Below, piece by piece: positions 23,517 through 32,287 of a DNA stretch of 36,924 bases. Position 1 is the first letter of the stretch. The number at the start of each line of letters is the position of its first letter. The DNA is from an uncultured Bacilli bacterium (GTDB taxonomy: Bacteria > Bacillota_I > Bacilli_A > RF39 > UBA660): NCBI GenBank assembly GCA_947627635.1, contig CANQWT010000005.1, positions 1-36,924 on the forward strand, in the 5' to 3' direction. Position numbers and translations under genes: made by a program. The notes beneath the pieces were generated by a model. It was not told where the DNA came from. It did no database searches and saw only the letters and a program-made list of their open reading frames with translations.

Positions 23517-23780
23517 CTACATCTTATGCATCAAAATCAGTTCTGTAGCATTTCTAATATCAGTTTGAATGACAATCTCATTATTTTGATAAACTCTTGC
23601 ACTATCTTTGTTGATTAAAACATATTCATCTTGAATGTTTAAGTTAACATTAGCAAGGTCTGCGACTGATTTTACTGCAAGTTTTTTAATTTTCCAAACT
23701 AGTTCATTCACAGGAATAAACAAATCAAAGTTTTGGTCTAATTCTGGAACAAATAATCGAACTAATACTTTGTTGTTCAT
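23517..23780 (-). CDS. esaB: EsaB/YukD ubiquitin-like T7SS protein
   Basis: 87 residues of ubiquitin-like fold. LVRLFVPELDQNFDLFIPVNELVWKIKKL followed by LINKDSARVYQNNEIVIQTDIRN matches the YukD/EsaB pattern. This small cytosolic component belongs to type VIIb systems; in Staphylococcus it is needed for, or modulates, secretion. Its ATG overlaps the essC stop by 4 bases (ATGA), so it is co-translated with the motor ATPase. A terminator follows directly, making essC-esaB a two-gene transcript. The usual neighbours EssA, EssB and EsaA are absent. Confidence 0.88.
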   Translation of the reverse strand: MNNKVLVRLFVPELDQNFDLFIPVNELVWKIKKLAVKSVADLANVNLNIQDEYVLINKDSARVYQNNEIVIQTDIRNATELILMHKM

Positions 23781-26700
23781 AACTCTTCCTCCTCTGTTAA
23801 ATCAGTCGATACAAATTTCATTAAATAAGCAGACATATCACTGATATAATAACCATATTTATTTCCATAGTCGATACTCATTTCTTTTGTAATCTTTCCA
23901 ATTCTAAATGTAGACTGATTTGCAAAACCATTACCAAGATAAATTCCATCCATATTGTTTTTAATTCCTGAATACCATGCATCATATTCCAAGGCTTTTA
24001 ACTGATTTGTACCATCGCAGAAAATTACTCTTGCATAATCACTAGCTTTTATTGCTTTAAAGAATTCTGTTAAAAGGTTGGTATCATTTACTAAACTCTT
24101 AAACTTATCAACACCATAAATAATGAAGATTGTCGTTCCCTTTTGAAGAGCTTTAACATAGTCAGTATATTGCTTTATTGCATCACTTAAATCACTATCA
24201 AAATAAGAGTCAACATTTTCTTTAACATTTGGAAGAAGCTTTAAGGAATCAATAAATGCAACTGTTGTATCTGGAATTCTTTTTAAGATTTGTACCAAAG
24301 ATTCCATAAATGGATTACAAATTGCAAGACGTAGAGCTGTAATAGAAGTTGAAGCTGCATTCATAAAGTCATGTGTAACCACATCCAAAGTATCCTTAGA
24401 TAATCCAATAGGAACATCTCTTAAAGTATGAATATCGTCCTGAATCACATCGACTGTAATATTTTTAGGGAGTTCTGGAATGTTCTTTGCTTTCTTACCA
24501 TATTTTTTAGAAAGCACATCTCCCATTTCTTTTAAGAACGTATTCAAATTTGTATCTTGTGGTACTAAAGATGCTGTTTGGAATTCGTTTACGTTTTCTT
24601 GGTGAACAAGTCCTCGTCCAAATGTATCCCTTGGAACAGTTTTATTTCGAACGTTAAAGACATTATAGTAATCTGTAACATCAGTTAAGTGAAGGACATA
24701 AATATTACTAAAGTTTTGAGTAATTCTTCTTCCTATCGTGCGAACACTATTACAACTAATGATAAAGACAACACCATAACGTTCACTATCTCTCGTATAA
24801 GAATTTAAGTAATCTGCAATTGTAGGGTTCATTTCAAATAATGCATCATAGTTGTTGATAACAATGACTAAAAGTGGAAGTTTTTCTTCATTCGCAGCAT
24901 TATATGATTGATAATCTCCTCCATAATCTACAAATTTCTTTTTCCTATCATTTAAAGTTTTTACAATAAGCTTTTGTAAATTTTTATATTTTTCATCATC
25001 ACCAGTAAAGACCATACCACCAATATGTGGAAAAGAACTAAATGTTCTAAATGATTCAGAACCATAATCAAAAATATAATAGTTCAATTCATCAACAGAG
25101 TGTAGCGCACAGCTTGAATAAATAATACTGTGAAGTAACATTTCAACTTCAGCACCATCAGCACCATAAATTAAAGTGTTACCTTGTTCTTGAATATTGT
25201 ATGTAAGCAAGCCTTGATTTTGTTTTTCAGGAGCATCATAAACTCCTAAAATTGCTTTGACTTGATAAGGTGTTGGAGCAAATTGATATTCTTTGACTAA
25301 ATCATTGACTAAAATAACAGGTGGAATATTTTCAAGCCATAGTCGTCTTGCTTTTTTATTTGCTTGCGTTGAAACATCGATGATGCTTTTTAAAATAGCT
25401 GGCAACTGTTCTCCTTTAGCTTCCAATTTAATTCCTGTATCTGCTTGAATACTTTTAATAAAGTTTCCGGTGTCATTGATAAAGTTAATGCTCTTATCCA
25501 CTTGTTTTACGATACTATCAGATGGGAAATATTTCGCCCCACACCATCCAGACTGTCCAAGTGCAAAATATTCATCATATCCAACTTGTAAATAGAAACG
25601 TCCTGTTTGCTTAAGAGAGGCAGCATCAGGTCTTTTCAACATTTCCTTACTATCTGATGCGTCTTGGACTTTTAAACAAACTCTAAATTTAGAGTTCGAC
25701 CAAATTTGGTCATTGACAACACCACTTGGTTTTTGAGTTGCCAAAATTAAGTGAACTCCAAGACTACGCCCAATACGAGCAACACTAATTAAGTTATCCA
25801 TAAAATCAGGTTGTTGGCTTTTTAATTCGGCAAACTCATCACAAATAATAAATAAATGAGGAACAGCTTCTTTGAGTCTTCCTTCATGATAGAAGCGTTG
25901 GTATTTATAAATATCAATAGTACTTTCTCCTAATTGGTCCCTTGCTTCATTAAAGACTTGTTGCCTTCTTTTAATCTCACTATCGATACTGACTAGAGTT
26001 CTATCAAGTTCTCCTTTATCAAGGTTGGTAATGGTTCCAGCAAGATGAGGTAAAATCATTCCTGCACCCTTGTTTTCAAAAGCAAAAGCAAGTCCACCAC
26101 CTTTATAGTCGATTAAGATAAAGGCAACATCATCTGGACTATAGTTGATAGCCATCGATAAAATATAAGTAATGATAAACTCAGACTTACCACTTCCAGT
26201 CATACCTGCGATTAAACCATGAGGTCCATGATATTTTTCATGTAAGTCCAAATACATAAATTCGCCTTGTTCATCCACTCCAACTTCTGCTCTTAAGCTT
26301 GCTGTTGAATCATTTGTATTCCAACGATTTAAGATATTTAATTGTTCTACTTTTCCAACTTTTTCCATTTCAAGGAATGTAACAGCATCTGGAAGTTGAG
26401 CAACCCCATTTTCAAATTCAATGGGGATATTCGCAAGGATTTTTGCCACTTGCATCATATTGATTTGATAATTTACTTCATCTTGGAACGTAATTTGTTC
26501 TTGTTTTTCATAAGAATTTTTTAATACACCTGAACTGTTTGTTCCAAGAGTAATAAAGTTGTTACATTTGCTTGGAAGTTTACTTAAACGTTCCTCTAAA
26601 ATAACAATACTAAATCCCAAATTCGCATCAATTTCAGTTAAATCTTTTAAGAAATCAAAACGTCTGACTTGGTCATAATCGTCAATCACAATAAAATAAT

Positions 26701-28315
26701 GAGGCTTAAAAAGTCTTGCATTTTCGCCTAAACTTTGTATTCTTACATTCATCTCCATCTGAAGATACTCTGCGACATTTTTAGAAGCTTCAGTATTGGA
26801 TGCGAAAAATCTAAAGTCACGTTGATTGTTAAAATTATGATTTGTATACTTTAAATAATCCCAGTAATGTTCATTTTCTTCATTGGTAAACACAACAACT
26901 TTTAAGTCTTCATAACTGTAAAAAGTTAATAGTTGAAGTAAAATATTGTTGGTAAAATAAGTTCTTTTGACAGGATTTCCCATAATAGCTGTGACTTTAT
27001 TATCATAGAAAGAATATCCAATTGGAACATTTAAAATATATTTATAAGAAGCAACGACTTCATCAGCTTGTTTTTTCAAAGCATCTTCATCGACAGTGAA
27101 CCCTTCTTCAGGGTATTCAACACTAACTTTTAAAAACTCATTTCCTGTTCCAATTCTAGTAACAAGAAAGTCACTTTGGTCAATTCTCTTATCCCAAAAA
27201 TGAAGTGTTCTAGTTTTTAATGCTTCTAAACAGTCTTCAAGAGAAAGTAAGTTTTCCAAAAGAATTTCTTTTTGAAGTCTTGACTCTTCTTCTAGTTCTT
27301 TTTTCTTTTCTTCTAAATAAGCATTATATTTTTTTATGAGTTCTTTCTTTTGACGTTCCTTTAGTTTCTTGTTATAGGCTTTTGTAATAATTGGCCACAC
27401 TAAAATAGAAGAAAGCATCGCACCACTCATTACTAAAGAAGTCCAAGAAGATGCAAGAGTTGCTTCACCAGAATTGATACGCATAATGGTGTTGACTAAC
27501 ATAGATACAGACATTACACCCATCGTCATCATTGGACCTAATGTTAAAATGAGAGGAAGCTCTTGTTGCTCACTTTGTCTTGGTGGTGGTGAAAACTTGA
27601 TTTTCTTCTCCTCTATCACTCTTCTAAGGCGAGGAGATTTTGAAAAATAATTTTCTTTTTGATACAATTCTTCATCTTTAAAATCTAATTTTTGAGGGGC
27701 ATCTTCCATTGGAAAAGAATAGGCTTGTAAATTAGCTTGTGGTTTTATGCTTATTTTTCCTTGAGGACATGTGATAAAGAGTAAGTTTTTCAAAAAGAAA
27801 AAGGAAATATCATAAAATTGAAATTGTTCACCATACTGAACATAGTGCATATTGTTAGAAATTGCACTTTGGTTGGCATAAATTAAGCAATTGTTTTTTT
27901 CTAATACAAGTTGACCTTTAGTAATATGGATTTTAATTGAAGCACCTTCTGCATAAGGAGTATTCACGGTAATTGTTGCTTCATTTTGATTTCCAAAAGT
28001 CATGTTTAAATCTTCTTTATAAGAATAAACTTTAAAAGTTTGGTCTAATAGCTCTTTGGTATAGATTAAATATTTTTTCTTTCTTTTTTCTAAAACATAA
28101 AACGAGTTTGGTAAAAGTTCTGTATCTGGAGTAATCATATTATTTAAATATACATTTGAAGTGTTTGTAGAATAAAGTACCCATTTACCATCACGAGCTT
28201 CTACATTGATTAAGGCTTCGTCTGTTTCTTTTTCATCAAAACGAAAACTTCCAGAAATTTCTTGAGGAAGAGAAAATCTTAATAATCGATTGGCTAAAAA
28301 CAAATAGATATGCAT
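23777..28315 (-). CDS. essC: EssC-type FtsK/SpoIIIE ATPase of the type VIIb secretion system
   Basis: 1512 residues, the motor and pore-forming core of T7SSb. Two FHA-like domains (about 1-200) lead into two membrane helices (about 254-315) and a helical/D0 region. ATPase D1 has an intact Walker A, GMTGSGKS (704-711), and Walker B LFIICDE (821-827). D2 (about 1030-1270) has GADGAEVE (1051-1058) where the P-loop should be and INNYDAL for Walker B, so it looks unable to hydrolyse ATP. D3 (after about 1300) is also degenerate. Length and order match the EssC/YukBA family. GGAGGGG precedes the ATG. It overlaps esaB and is divergent from the LysM-NAGPA gene. Confidence 0.95.
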   Translation of the reverse strand: MHIYLFLANRLLRFSLPQEISGSFRFDEKETDEALINVEARDGKWVLYSTNTSNVYLNNMITPDTELLPNSFYVLEKRKKKYLIYTKELLDQTFKVYSYKEDLNMTFGNQNEATITVNTPYAEGASIKIHITKGQLVLEKNNCLIYANQSAISNNMHYVQYGEQFQFYDISFFFLKNLLFITCPQGKISIKPQANLQAYSFPMEDAPQKLDFKDEELYQKENYFSKSPRLRRVIEEKKIKFSPPPRQSEQQELPLILTLGPMMTMGVMSVSMLVNTIMRINSGEATLASSWTSLVMSGAMLSSILVWPIITKAYNKKLKERQKKELIKKYNAYLEEKKKELEEESRLQKEILLENLLSLEDCLEALKTRTLHFWDKRIDQSDFLVTRIGTGNEFLKVSVEYPEEGFTVDEDALKKQADEVVASYKYILNVPIGYSFYDNKVTAIMGNPVKRTYFTNNILLQLLTFYSYEDLKVVVFTNEENEHYWDYLKYTNHNFNNQRDFRFFASNTEASKNVAEYLQMEMNVRIQSLGENARLFKPHYFIVIDDYDQVRRFDFLKDLTEIDANLGFSIVILEERLSKLPSKCNNFITLGTNSSGVLKNSYEKQEQITFQDEVNYQINMMQVAKILANIPIEFENGVAQLPDAVTFLEMEKVGKVEQLNILNRWNTNDSTASLRAEVGVDEQGEFMYLDLHEKYHGPHGLIAGMTGSGKSEFIITYILSMAINYSPDDVAFILIDYKGGGLAFAFENKGAGMILPHLAGTITNLDKGELDRTLVSIDSEIKRRQQVFNEARDQLGESTIDIYKYQRFYHEGRLKEAVPHLFIICDEFAELKSQQPDFMDNLISVARIGRSLGVHLILATQKPSGVVNDQIWSNSKFRVCLKVQDASDSKEMLKRPDAASLKQTGRFYLQVGYDEYFALGQSGWCGAKYFPSDSIVKQVDKSINFINDTGNFIKSIQADTGIKLEAKGEQLPAILKSIIDVSTQANKKARRLWLENIPPVILVNDLVKEYQFAPTPYQVKAILGVYDAPEKQNQGLLTYNIQEQGNTLIYGADGAEVEMLLHSIIYSSCALHSVDELNYYIFDYGSESFRTFSSFPHIGGMVFTGDDEKYKNLQKLIVKTLNDRKKKFVDYGGDYQSYNAANEEKLPLLVIVINNYDALFEMNPTIADYLNSYTRDSERYGVVFIISCNSVRTIGRRITQNFSNIYVLHLTDVTDYYNVFNVRNKTVPRDTFGRGLVHQENVNEFQTASLVPQDTNLNTFLKEMGDVLSKKYGKKAKNIPELPKNITVDVIQDDIHTLRDVPIGLSKDTLDVVTHDFMNAASTSITALRLAICNPFMESLVQILKRIPDTTVAFIDSLKLLPNVKENVDSYFDSDLSDAIKQYTDYVKALQKGTTIFIIYGVDKFKSLVNDTNLLTEFFKAIKASDYARVIFCDGTNQLKALEYDAWYSGIKNNMDGIYLGNGFANQSTFRIGKITKEMSIDYGNKYGYYISDMSAYLMKFVSTDLTEEEEL

Positions 28316-28340
28316 GTTCCCCTCCTTATTTTATATTATA

Positions 28341-28369
28341 AGGATAGCACAAACTTTTAAAAATGTCAT
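28341..28369 (-). promoter_or_regulatory. promoter of essC-esaB
   Basis: ATGACA (28369-28364), 17 bases, TATCCT (28346-28341) preceded by TGC (extended -10) on the minus strand. It is back to back with a very similar promoter for the divergent gene. Confidence 0.7.
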
Positions 28370-28377
28370 TATGTTTC

Positions 28378-28406
28378 TTGAGTTTCTAAGGAAAAAATGA
28401 TATCCT
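28378..28406 (+). promoter_or_regulatory. promoter of the LysM-NAGPA gene
   Basis: TTGAGT (28378-28383), 17 bases, TATCCT (28401-28406) preceded by TGA (extended -10). The unusual TATCCT -10 is shared with essC, and the two -35 boxes are only 8 bases apart, so co-regulation is likely. Confidence 0.7.
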
Positions 28407-28433
28407 AATAGAAAGAATAGAGGAAGTGATAGA

Positions 28434-31400
28434 ATGGCATATATCCCAGATCGAAAAGGAACAACGAGTGTTCAAACTGCGAAGACTTCTTCGGCAAAAC
28501 TAAATTCCGCAAGTAGTGTAGGAGCTGTGAAAACGACTACAGCACAAGGACAATACAGTCAAACTGCGAGCAATGTGGAACAAGTAAATTTAGATACGAC
28601 TTTTTCAACTGAAAAATCCACTAGTACAAACGTCAATTATCCAACATATAATGGAGAAACAACTCTTGTAGGTGTTGGACTTGATGAAAATGGAAATACT
28701 GTTGTTGTGGATGCAAACTATGGACAAACTCCGCCACCTGCACCTACTTTCTATCAAGAAGTGAAACAAGGTGATACACTTTCACAAATCGCAAGAGATA
28801 ATGATGTGAGCCTAGAAGAACTTTTAGAAGCAAATCCTGAGTTAAAAGATCATCCTGATGAAATCAATGTTGGGGATAAAGTAAAAATTCCAACTTCTAC
28901 CCAAAACAACAGTAGTCAAACAAATGCAGGAACTTCTAGTACCAGTCAAACACAAATGTCAGGTACAACTAGTTCTTCCTCTAATCAAACCAATGTAGGA
29001 GGTACAGGTACTGGAACCTCTAGTCAAGCAGATTTAAAAGGATATACAGTTCAAAGTGGGGATACTTTATCACAGATTGCAAGAGATAACGGGATAAGTG
29101 TTGAAGAACTTGCAAAGTTTAATAATATTGAAGACCCTAACTATATTGAAGTAGGACAATATATTCAAATCCCAAGTTCTACAGAAACAGTTGATTTAAG
29201 TCCTTTTATGACAAACTATGAAGTAAAACGAGGAGACACACTTTCACAAATTGCTAGAGAATATGGAATTGATTACCATTATCTTGCAGAAATCAACCAT
29301 ATTAACGATCCTAACTATATTGAAGTAGGTCAAACAATTATTATTCCAAATAAAGAAGCTATCAATCAATTTTTAAAAGAAAAATTGGATACTGCAATAG
29401 AACATATTCAAAACGGAGATAGTATCACAGATATTCTCGCAGACATTTTAAATACGCAAGAATTAGTTTCTAATTCAAACGCTGACAATAATGAAGAATT
29501 GATTTCTGATATAACCAAAAAATATCAAGAAATTATTCATGAAGCATTAGAAAATGGTACATTACAAGAAGCTACAACAACATTGATTGGAACGATTACA
29601 ACCGTTATTAGTGCAATGAAGAAAAGTGCACAACAGAAAAAAAATCTTGAAACAATGATGCAATTATGGGATGAACTTTTCCCAAAAGTAGCCGATGCAA
29701 TTCCAACAGAAGAAGAGGTTGCACAGCAAATGCAACAAATATGGGAACAACATTTTGGACAAGATACCCAACAAGAAGAGATTACTTCTCAAGAAGCTCT
29801 TGATATGGCACAACAACTTTGGAATGAACACTTTGGAGAAGCAACTGTACCAGAGGGAGAAGCAACAATTGACGAGAAAGAAGATATAGAAACTGAAACT
29901 GAAACTCAGACAGATCCTAATGCAGAATTTCCAAATGAAACAGCTCCTCCAGAAGCGCTTGATCAAATAGAAGATAAAGAAAATGTTGACACAACACCTG
30001 AAACGGAAACTACTGAAACAGAAATTCAGACAGAACCAATTACTGAAGCTTCTGAAACTGAGCCTGTTTCTGAAAGTGAAGAAACTGAAACGGAAGCTAT
30101 TCCAAATATTCCATTCCCAGCATTTCCTTCTATTGATGAGGAAAATCAAATGTCTGAAAGTGAAGCCATTGATCAGATGCAACAAATGTGGACAGAACAG
30201 TTTGGAGAAACTCCCGTGCCTGAGACGGAAACCATTCAAGATGAAGTAGATAATACCCAAAACATTACAATTGAAGAGGACGGTAACCAAACAGTAACCT
30301 ATGATGTAGATGATCAAACAACTACAAATGCAGAAGATATTATAGGACAAAATAGACAAGCTTTAGAAAATATGGATGAAGAACTAGAAACAAGAGAAGA
30401 TGAAATTGAAGGACAACATGAAATGAGTGAAGATGAAGCACTAAATCAAATTCTAGAAGATATCGATAATAATGACACAACGCCTGAAACGGAACCAATT
30501 ATTGAAACTCCAGAAACTGAAACAGAGGTTACCATACCTGAGACTGAAACAGAAATTCAGACAGAACCAATTACTGAAGCTTCTGAAACTGAGACGGAAG
30601 TTACGATTTCTGAACCTGAAACTGGGGGGGTAACAACTGAACCTATTTCTGAAAGTACGGAGACTGAAACAGAAAGACCAATTATCGAACCTCTTTATGA
30701 ACCTCAAACTGAAGCTATTTCACCATATCAGGATTTAATGGATGCTATTCCACCTTCTGAGGATAAAGAAATTGATTTTTCAGAAATTGTTCCTGGTTCA
30801 CCTGTTGCACTTGCAATTGAAAAATATAAAGATGAACTTATCAATGCTAAATATGCAGTTGTTACAAAAGATATTTTCATTGCAGTCACTGAAGATACAA
30901 TTGATGGAAGTCCACATTATGTATCTCATGTTGTGATTAACGATCCAAGCCAAATTCAAGGACTTTTAGCAAATGGTTCATATCGAAGTGGAATGGAAAC
31001 TCCAACAAGTGCAGCAACTAGAGCTGATACACGTCTTTTAATTAACGGAAGTCACTTTGATCAAGATACTATGGATGGAAGACAAGACCTAAGACCTGTT
31101 ATTAACGGAAATGTAAATTATAATCGCATGACAATTTTTGATGGAAAAGTAATGGAAGGAGACGCTGCAGGAAGTATGGAAATCTGTCTCGATAAAGATG
31201 GAAGACTTTTCACACCAAATATGGGTACTTCTTCGCAACAACTTGTAAATGACGGAGTAAAATTCTCATTTTCAAGTCAGGATTGTCACTTAATCAATAA
31301 TGGTAATTATAATGTAGATGGTCAGGATGGCCCTAAAGAAAGCTCTGTCATTGGTATGACAGAGCCCGGAGAATATTATATTCTAACTGGTGAATCAACA

Positions 31401-31586
31401 AATGTTGGAGAAGCAGATTATTTATGGAATAAAGGATGTACATTTGCAAAAAGTATGGATCAAGGTGGTAGTGTTGCACTTGTTATGAAGATTAACGGAG
31501 AACAAAAATTGATTAGAACTTCAACCTTTCCTCATACAGGACAGGAAGACGAACGAGCAGTCGGAGACTTCCTTGCCTTCTTCTAA
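28434..31586 (+). CDS. three-LysM protein with acidic repeat linker and C-terminal phosphodiester glycosidase (NAGPA) domain
   Basis: 1050 residues with no signal peptide. A Ser/Thr/Gln-rich head (1-100) is followed by three LysM domains (about 107-153, 203-247, 261-305; each has a GDTLSQIAR core) that bind peptidoglycan or chitin-like glycans. The linker (306-770) contains several IWEQHFG/LWNEHFGE/MWTEQFGE motifs and long Glu/Thr repeats. The C-terminal domain (about 800-1050) has NGSHF (871-875), a central GMTEPGEYYILTGE strand pair and MDQGGSVALV (1008-1017). This fits the NAGPA/DUF2233 phosphodiester glycosidase pattern (NGGFF, NLDGGGS). It should be wall-bound, acting on sugar phosphodiesters such as teichoic-acid-like links (inference). 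Divergence from essC suggests type VII export. AGAGGAAGTG precedes the ATG. Confidence 0.85.
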   Translation: MAYIPDRKGTTSVQTAKTSSAKLNSASSVGAVKTTTAQGQYSQTASNVEQVNLDTTFSTEKSTSTNVNYPTYNGETTLVGVGLDENGNTVVVDANYGQTPPPAPTFYQEVKQGDTLSQIARDNDVSLEELLEANPELKDHPDEINVGDKVKIPTSTQNNSSQTNAGTSSTSQTQMSGTTSSSSNQTNVGGTGTGTSSQADLKGYTVQSGDTLSQIARDNGISVEELAKFNNIEDPNYIEVGQYIQIPSSTETVDLSPFMTNYEVKRGDTLSQIAREYGIDYHYLAEINHINDPNYIEVGQTIIIPNKEAINQFLKEKLDTAIEHIQNGDSITDILADILNTQELVSNSNADNNEELISDITKKYQEIIHEALENGTLQEATTTLIGTITTVISAMKKSAQQKKNLETMMQLWDELFPKVADAIPTEEEVAQQMQQIWEQHFGQDTQQEEITSQEALDMAQQLWNEHFGEATVPEGEATIDEKEDIETETETQTDPNAEFPNETAPPEALDQIEDKENVDTTPETETTETEIQTEPITEASETEPVSESEETETEAIPNIPFPAFPSIDEENQMSESEAIDQMQQMWTEQFGETPVPETETIQDEVDNTQNITIEEDGNQTVTYDVDDQTTTNAEDIIGQNRQALENMDEELETREDEIEGQHEMSEDEALNQILEDIDNNDTTPETEPIIETPETETEVTIPETETEIQTEPITEASETETEVTISEPETGGVTTEPISESTETETERPIIEPLYEPQTEAISPYQDLMDAIPPSEDKEIDFSEIVPGSPVALAIEKYKDELINAKYAVVTKDIFIAVTEDTIDGSPHYVSHVVINDPSQIQGLLANGSYRSGMETPTSAATRADTRLLINGSHFDQDTMDGRQDLRPVINGNVNYNRMTIFDGKVMEGDAAGSMEICLDKDGRLFTPNMGTSSQQLVNDGVKFSFSSQDCHLINNGNYNVDGQDGPKESSVIGMTEPGEYYILTGESTNVGEADYLWNKGCTFAKSMDQGGSVALVMKINGEQKLIRTSTFPHTGQEDERAVGDFLAFF
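30012..30062 (+). repeat. 51-bp direct repeat, copy A (acidic linker)
   Basis: Identical over 51 bases to 30543-30593; encodes ETEIQTEPITEASETE within the Glu/Thr-rich linker. Perfect identity suggests recent duplication or ongoing homogenisation. Confidence 0.93.
30543..30593 (+). repeat. 51-bp direct repeat, copy B (acidic linker)
   Basis: Second copy, 531 bases downstream (177 codons, in frame). Recombination between copies would shorten the linker without breaking the reading frame. Confidence 0.93.
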
Positions 31587-32278
31587 TTGTCTTTTTCTAA
31601 ATAATACTGTTTTTCAATATTTAAATTTTCATCCATTTCATAAACAAAAGGAATACCTGTTGGAATTTCTAACTGCATAATATCCTTTTCACTGATGTTT
31701 TCTAAATACATTCTAATAGACCTCAATGAGTTTCCATGGGCAACAACTAAAACGTTTTGCCCTTTTTTTAAATGTTTTTCAATATTTTCCTTATAATAAG
31801 GAACAGTTCTTTCCATAGTATCTTTCAAACATTCTGTTAAAGGAAGCTCTTCTTTTTTTAAGTCTTTATATTTCATATCATTTCCAGGGTAACGTTCATC
31901 ATCAATGGTTAAGCAAGGGGGTTGCACATCATAACTTCTACGCCATAAATGAACTTGTTCATCACCATATTTTTTTCTTGTTTCATCTTTATTCAACCCT
32001 TGTAAAGCTCCATAATGGCGTTCATTTAAATGCCAATCTTGATATGTTGGGCACCCTTGTTGTAATATATCTTCAATAATGTCAAGAGTATCGATTGCTC
32101 TTTTTAACACAGAAGTATAGTAAACATTAAAAGGAATATTCTTTTTCTTTAAAAGAAGTCCTGCTTTTTTAGCTTCTTCCCTTCCTTTTTCTGTTAAAGC
32201 TACATCCGTCCAACCAGTGAAACGGTTTTCTTGATTCCAAACACTTTCACCATGTCTTACTAATACTAAATACATCAT
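31583..32278 (-). CDS. gpmA: 2,3-bisphosphoglycerate-dependent phosphoglycerate mutase
   Basis: A 231-residue glycolytic enzyme interconverting 3- and 2-phosphoglycerate. The catalytic histidine is in LVRHGES (His9); TGWTDVALTEKG, NERHYGALQGLNKDET and VAHGNSLRSI are all present. Length is normal for the dPGM class. AGGAGG lies 5 bases before the first of two adjacent ATGs. It converges on the LysM-NAGPA gene, sharing four bases at the stops (CTAA), and starts 9 bases after the ATPase gene, so it may share that promoter. Confidence 0.97.
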   Translation of the reverse strand: MMYLVLVRHGESVWNQENRFTGWTDVALTEKGREEAKKAGLLLKKKNIPFNVYYTSVLKRAIDTLDIIEDILQQGCPTYQDWHLNERHYGALQGLNKDETRKKYGDEQVHLWRRSYDVQPPCLTIDDERYPGNDMKYKDLKKEELPLTECLKDTMERTVPYYKENIEKHLKKGQNVLVVAHGNSLRSIRMYLENISEKDIMQLEIPTGIPFVYEMDENLNIEKQYYLEKDN

Positions 32279-32287
32279 ATTTTCCTC

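Noticed and set aside
29664-30707. Long antisense frames rich in Phe, Cys and Arg opposite the LysM-NAGPA linker
   Set aside because: They mirror the Glu/Thr repeat DNA, lack ribosome sites and look like no protein family.
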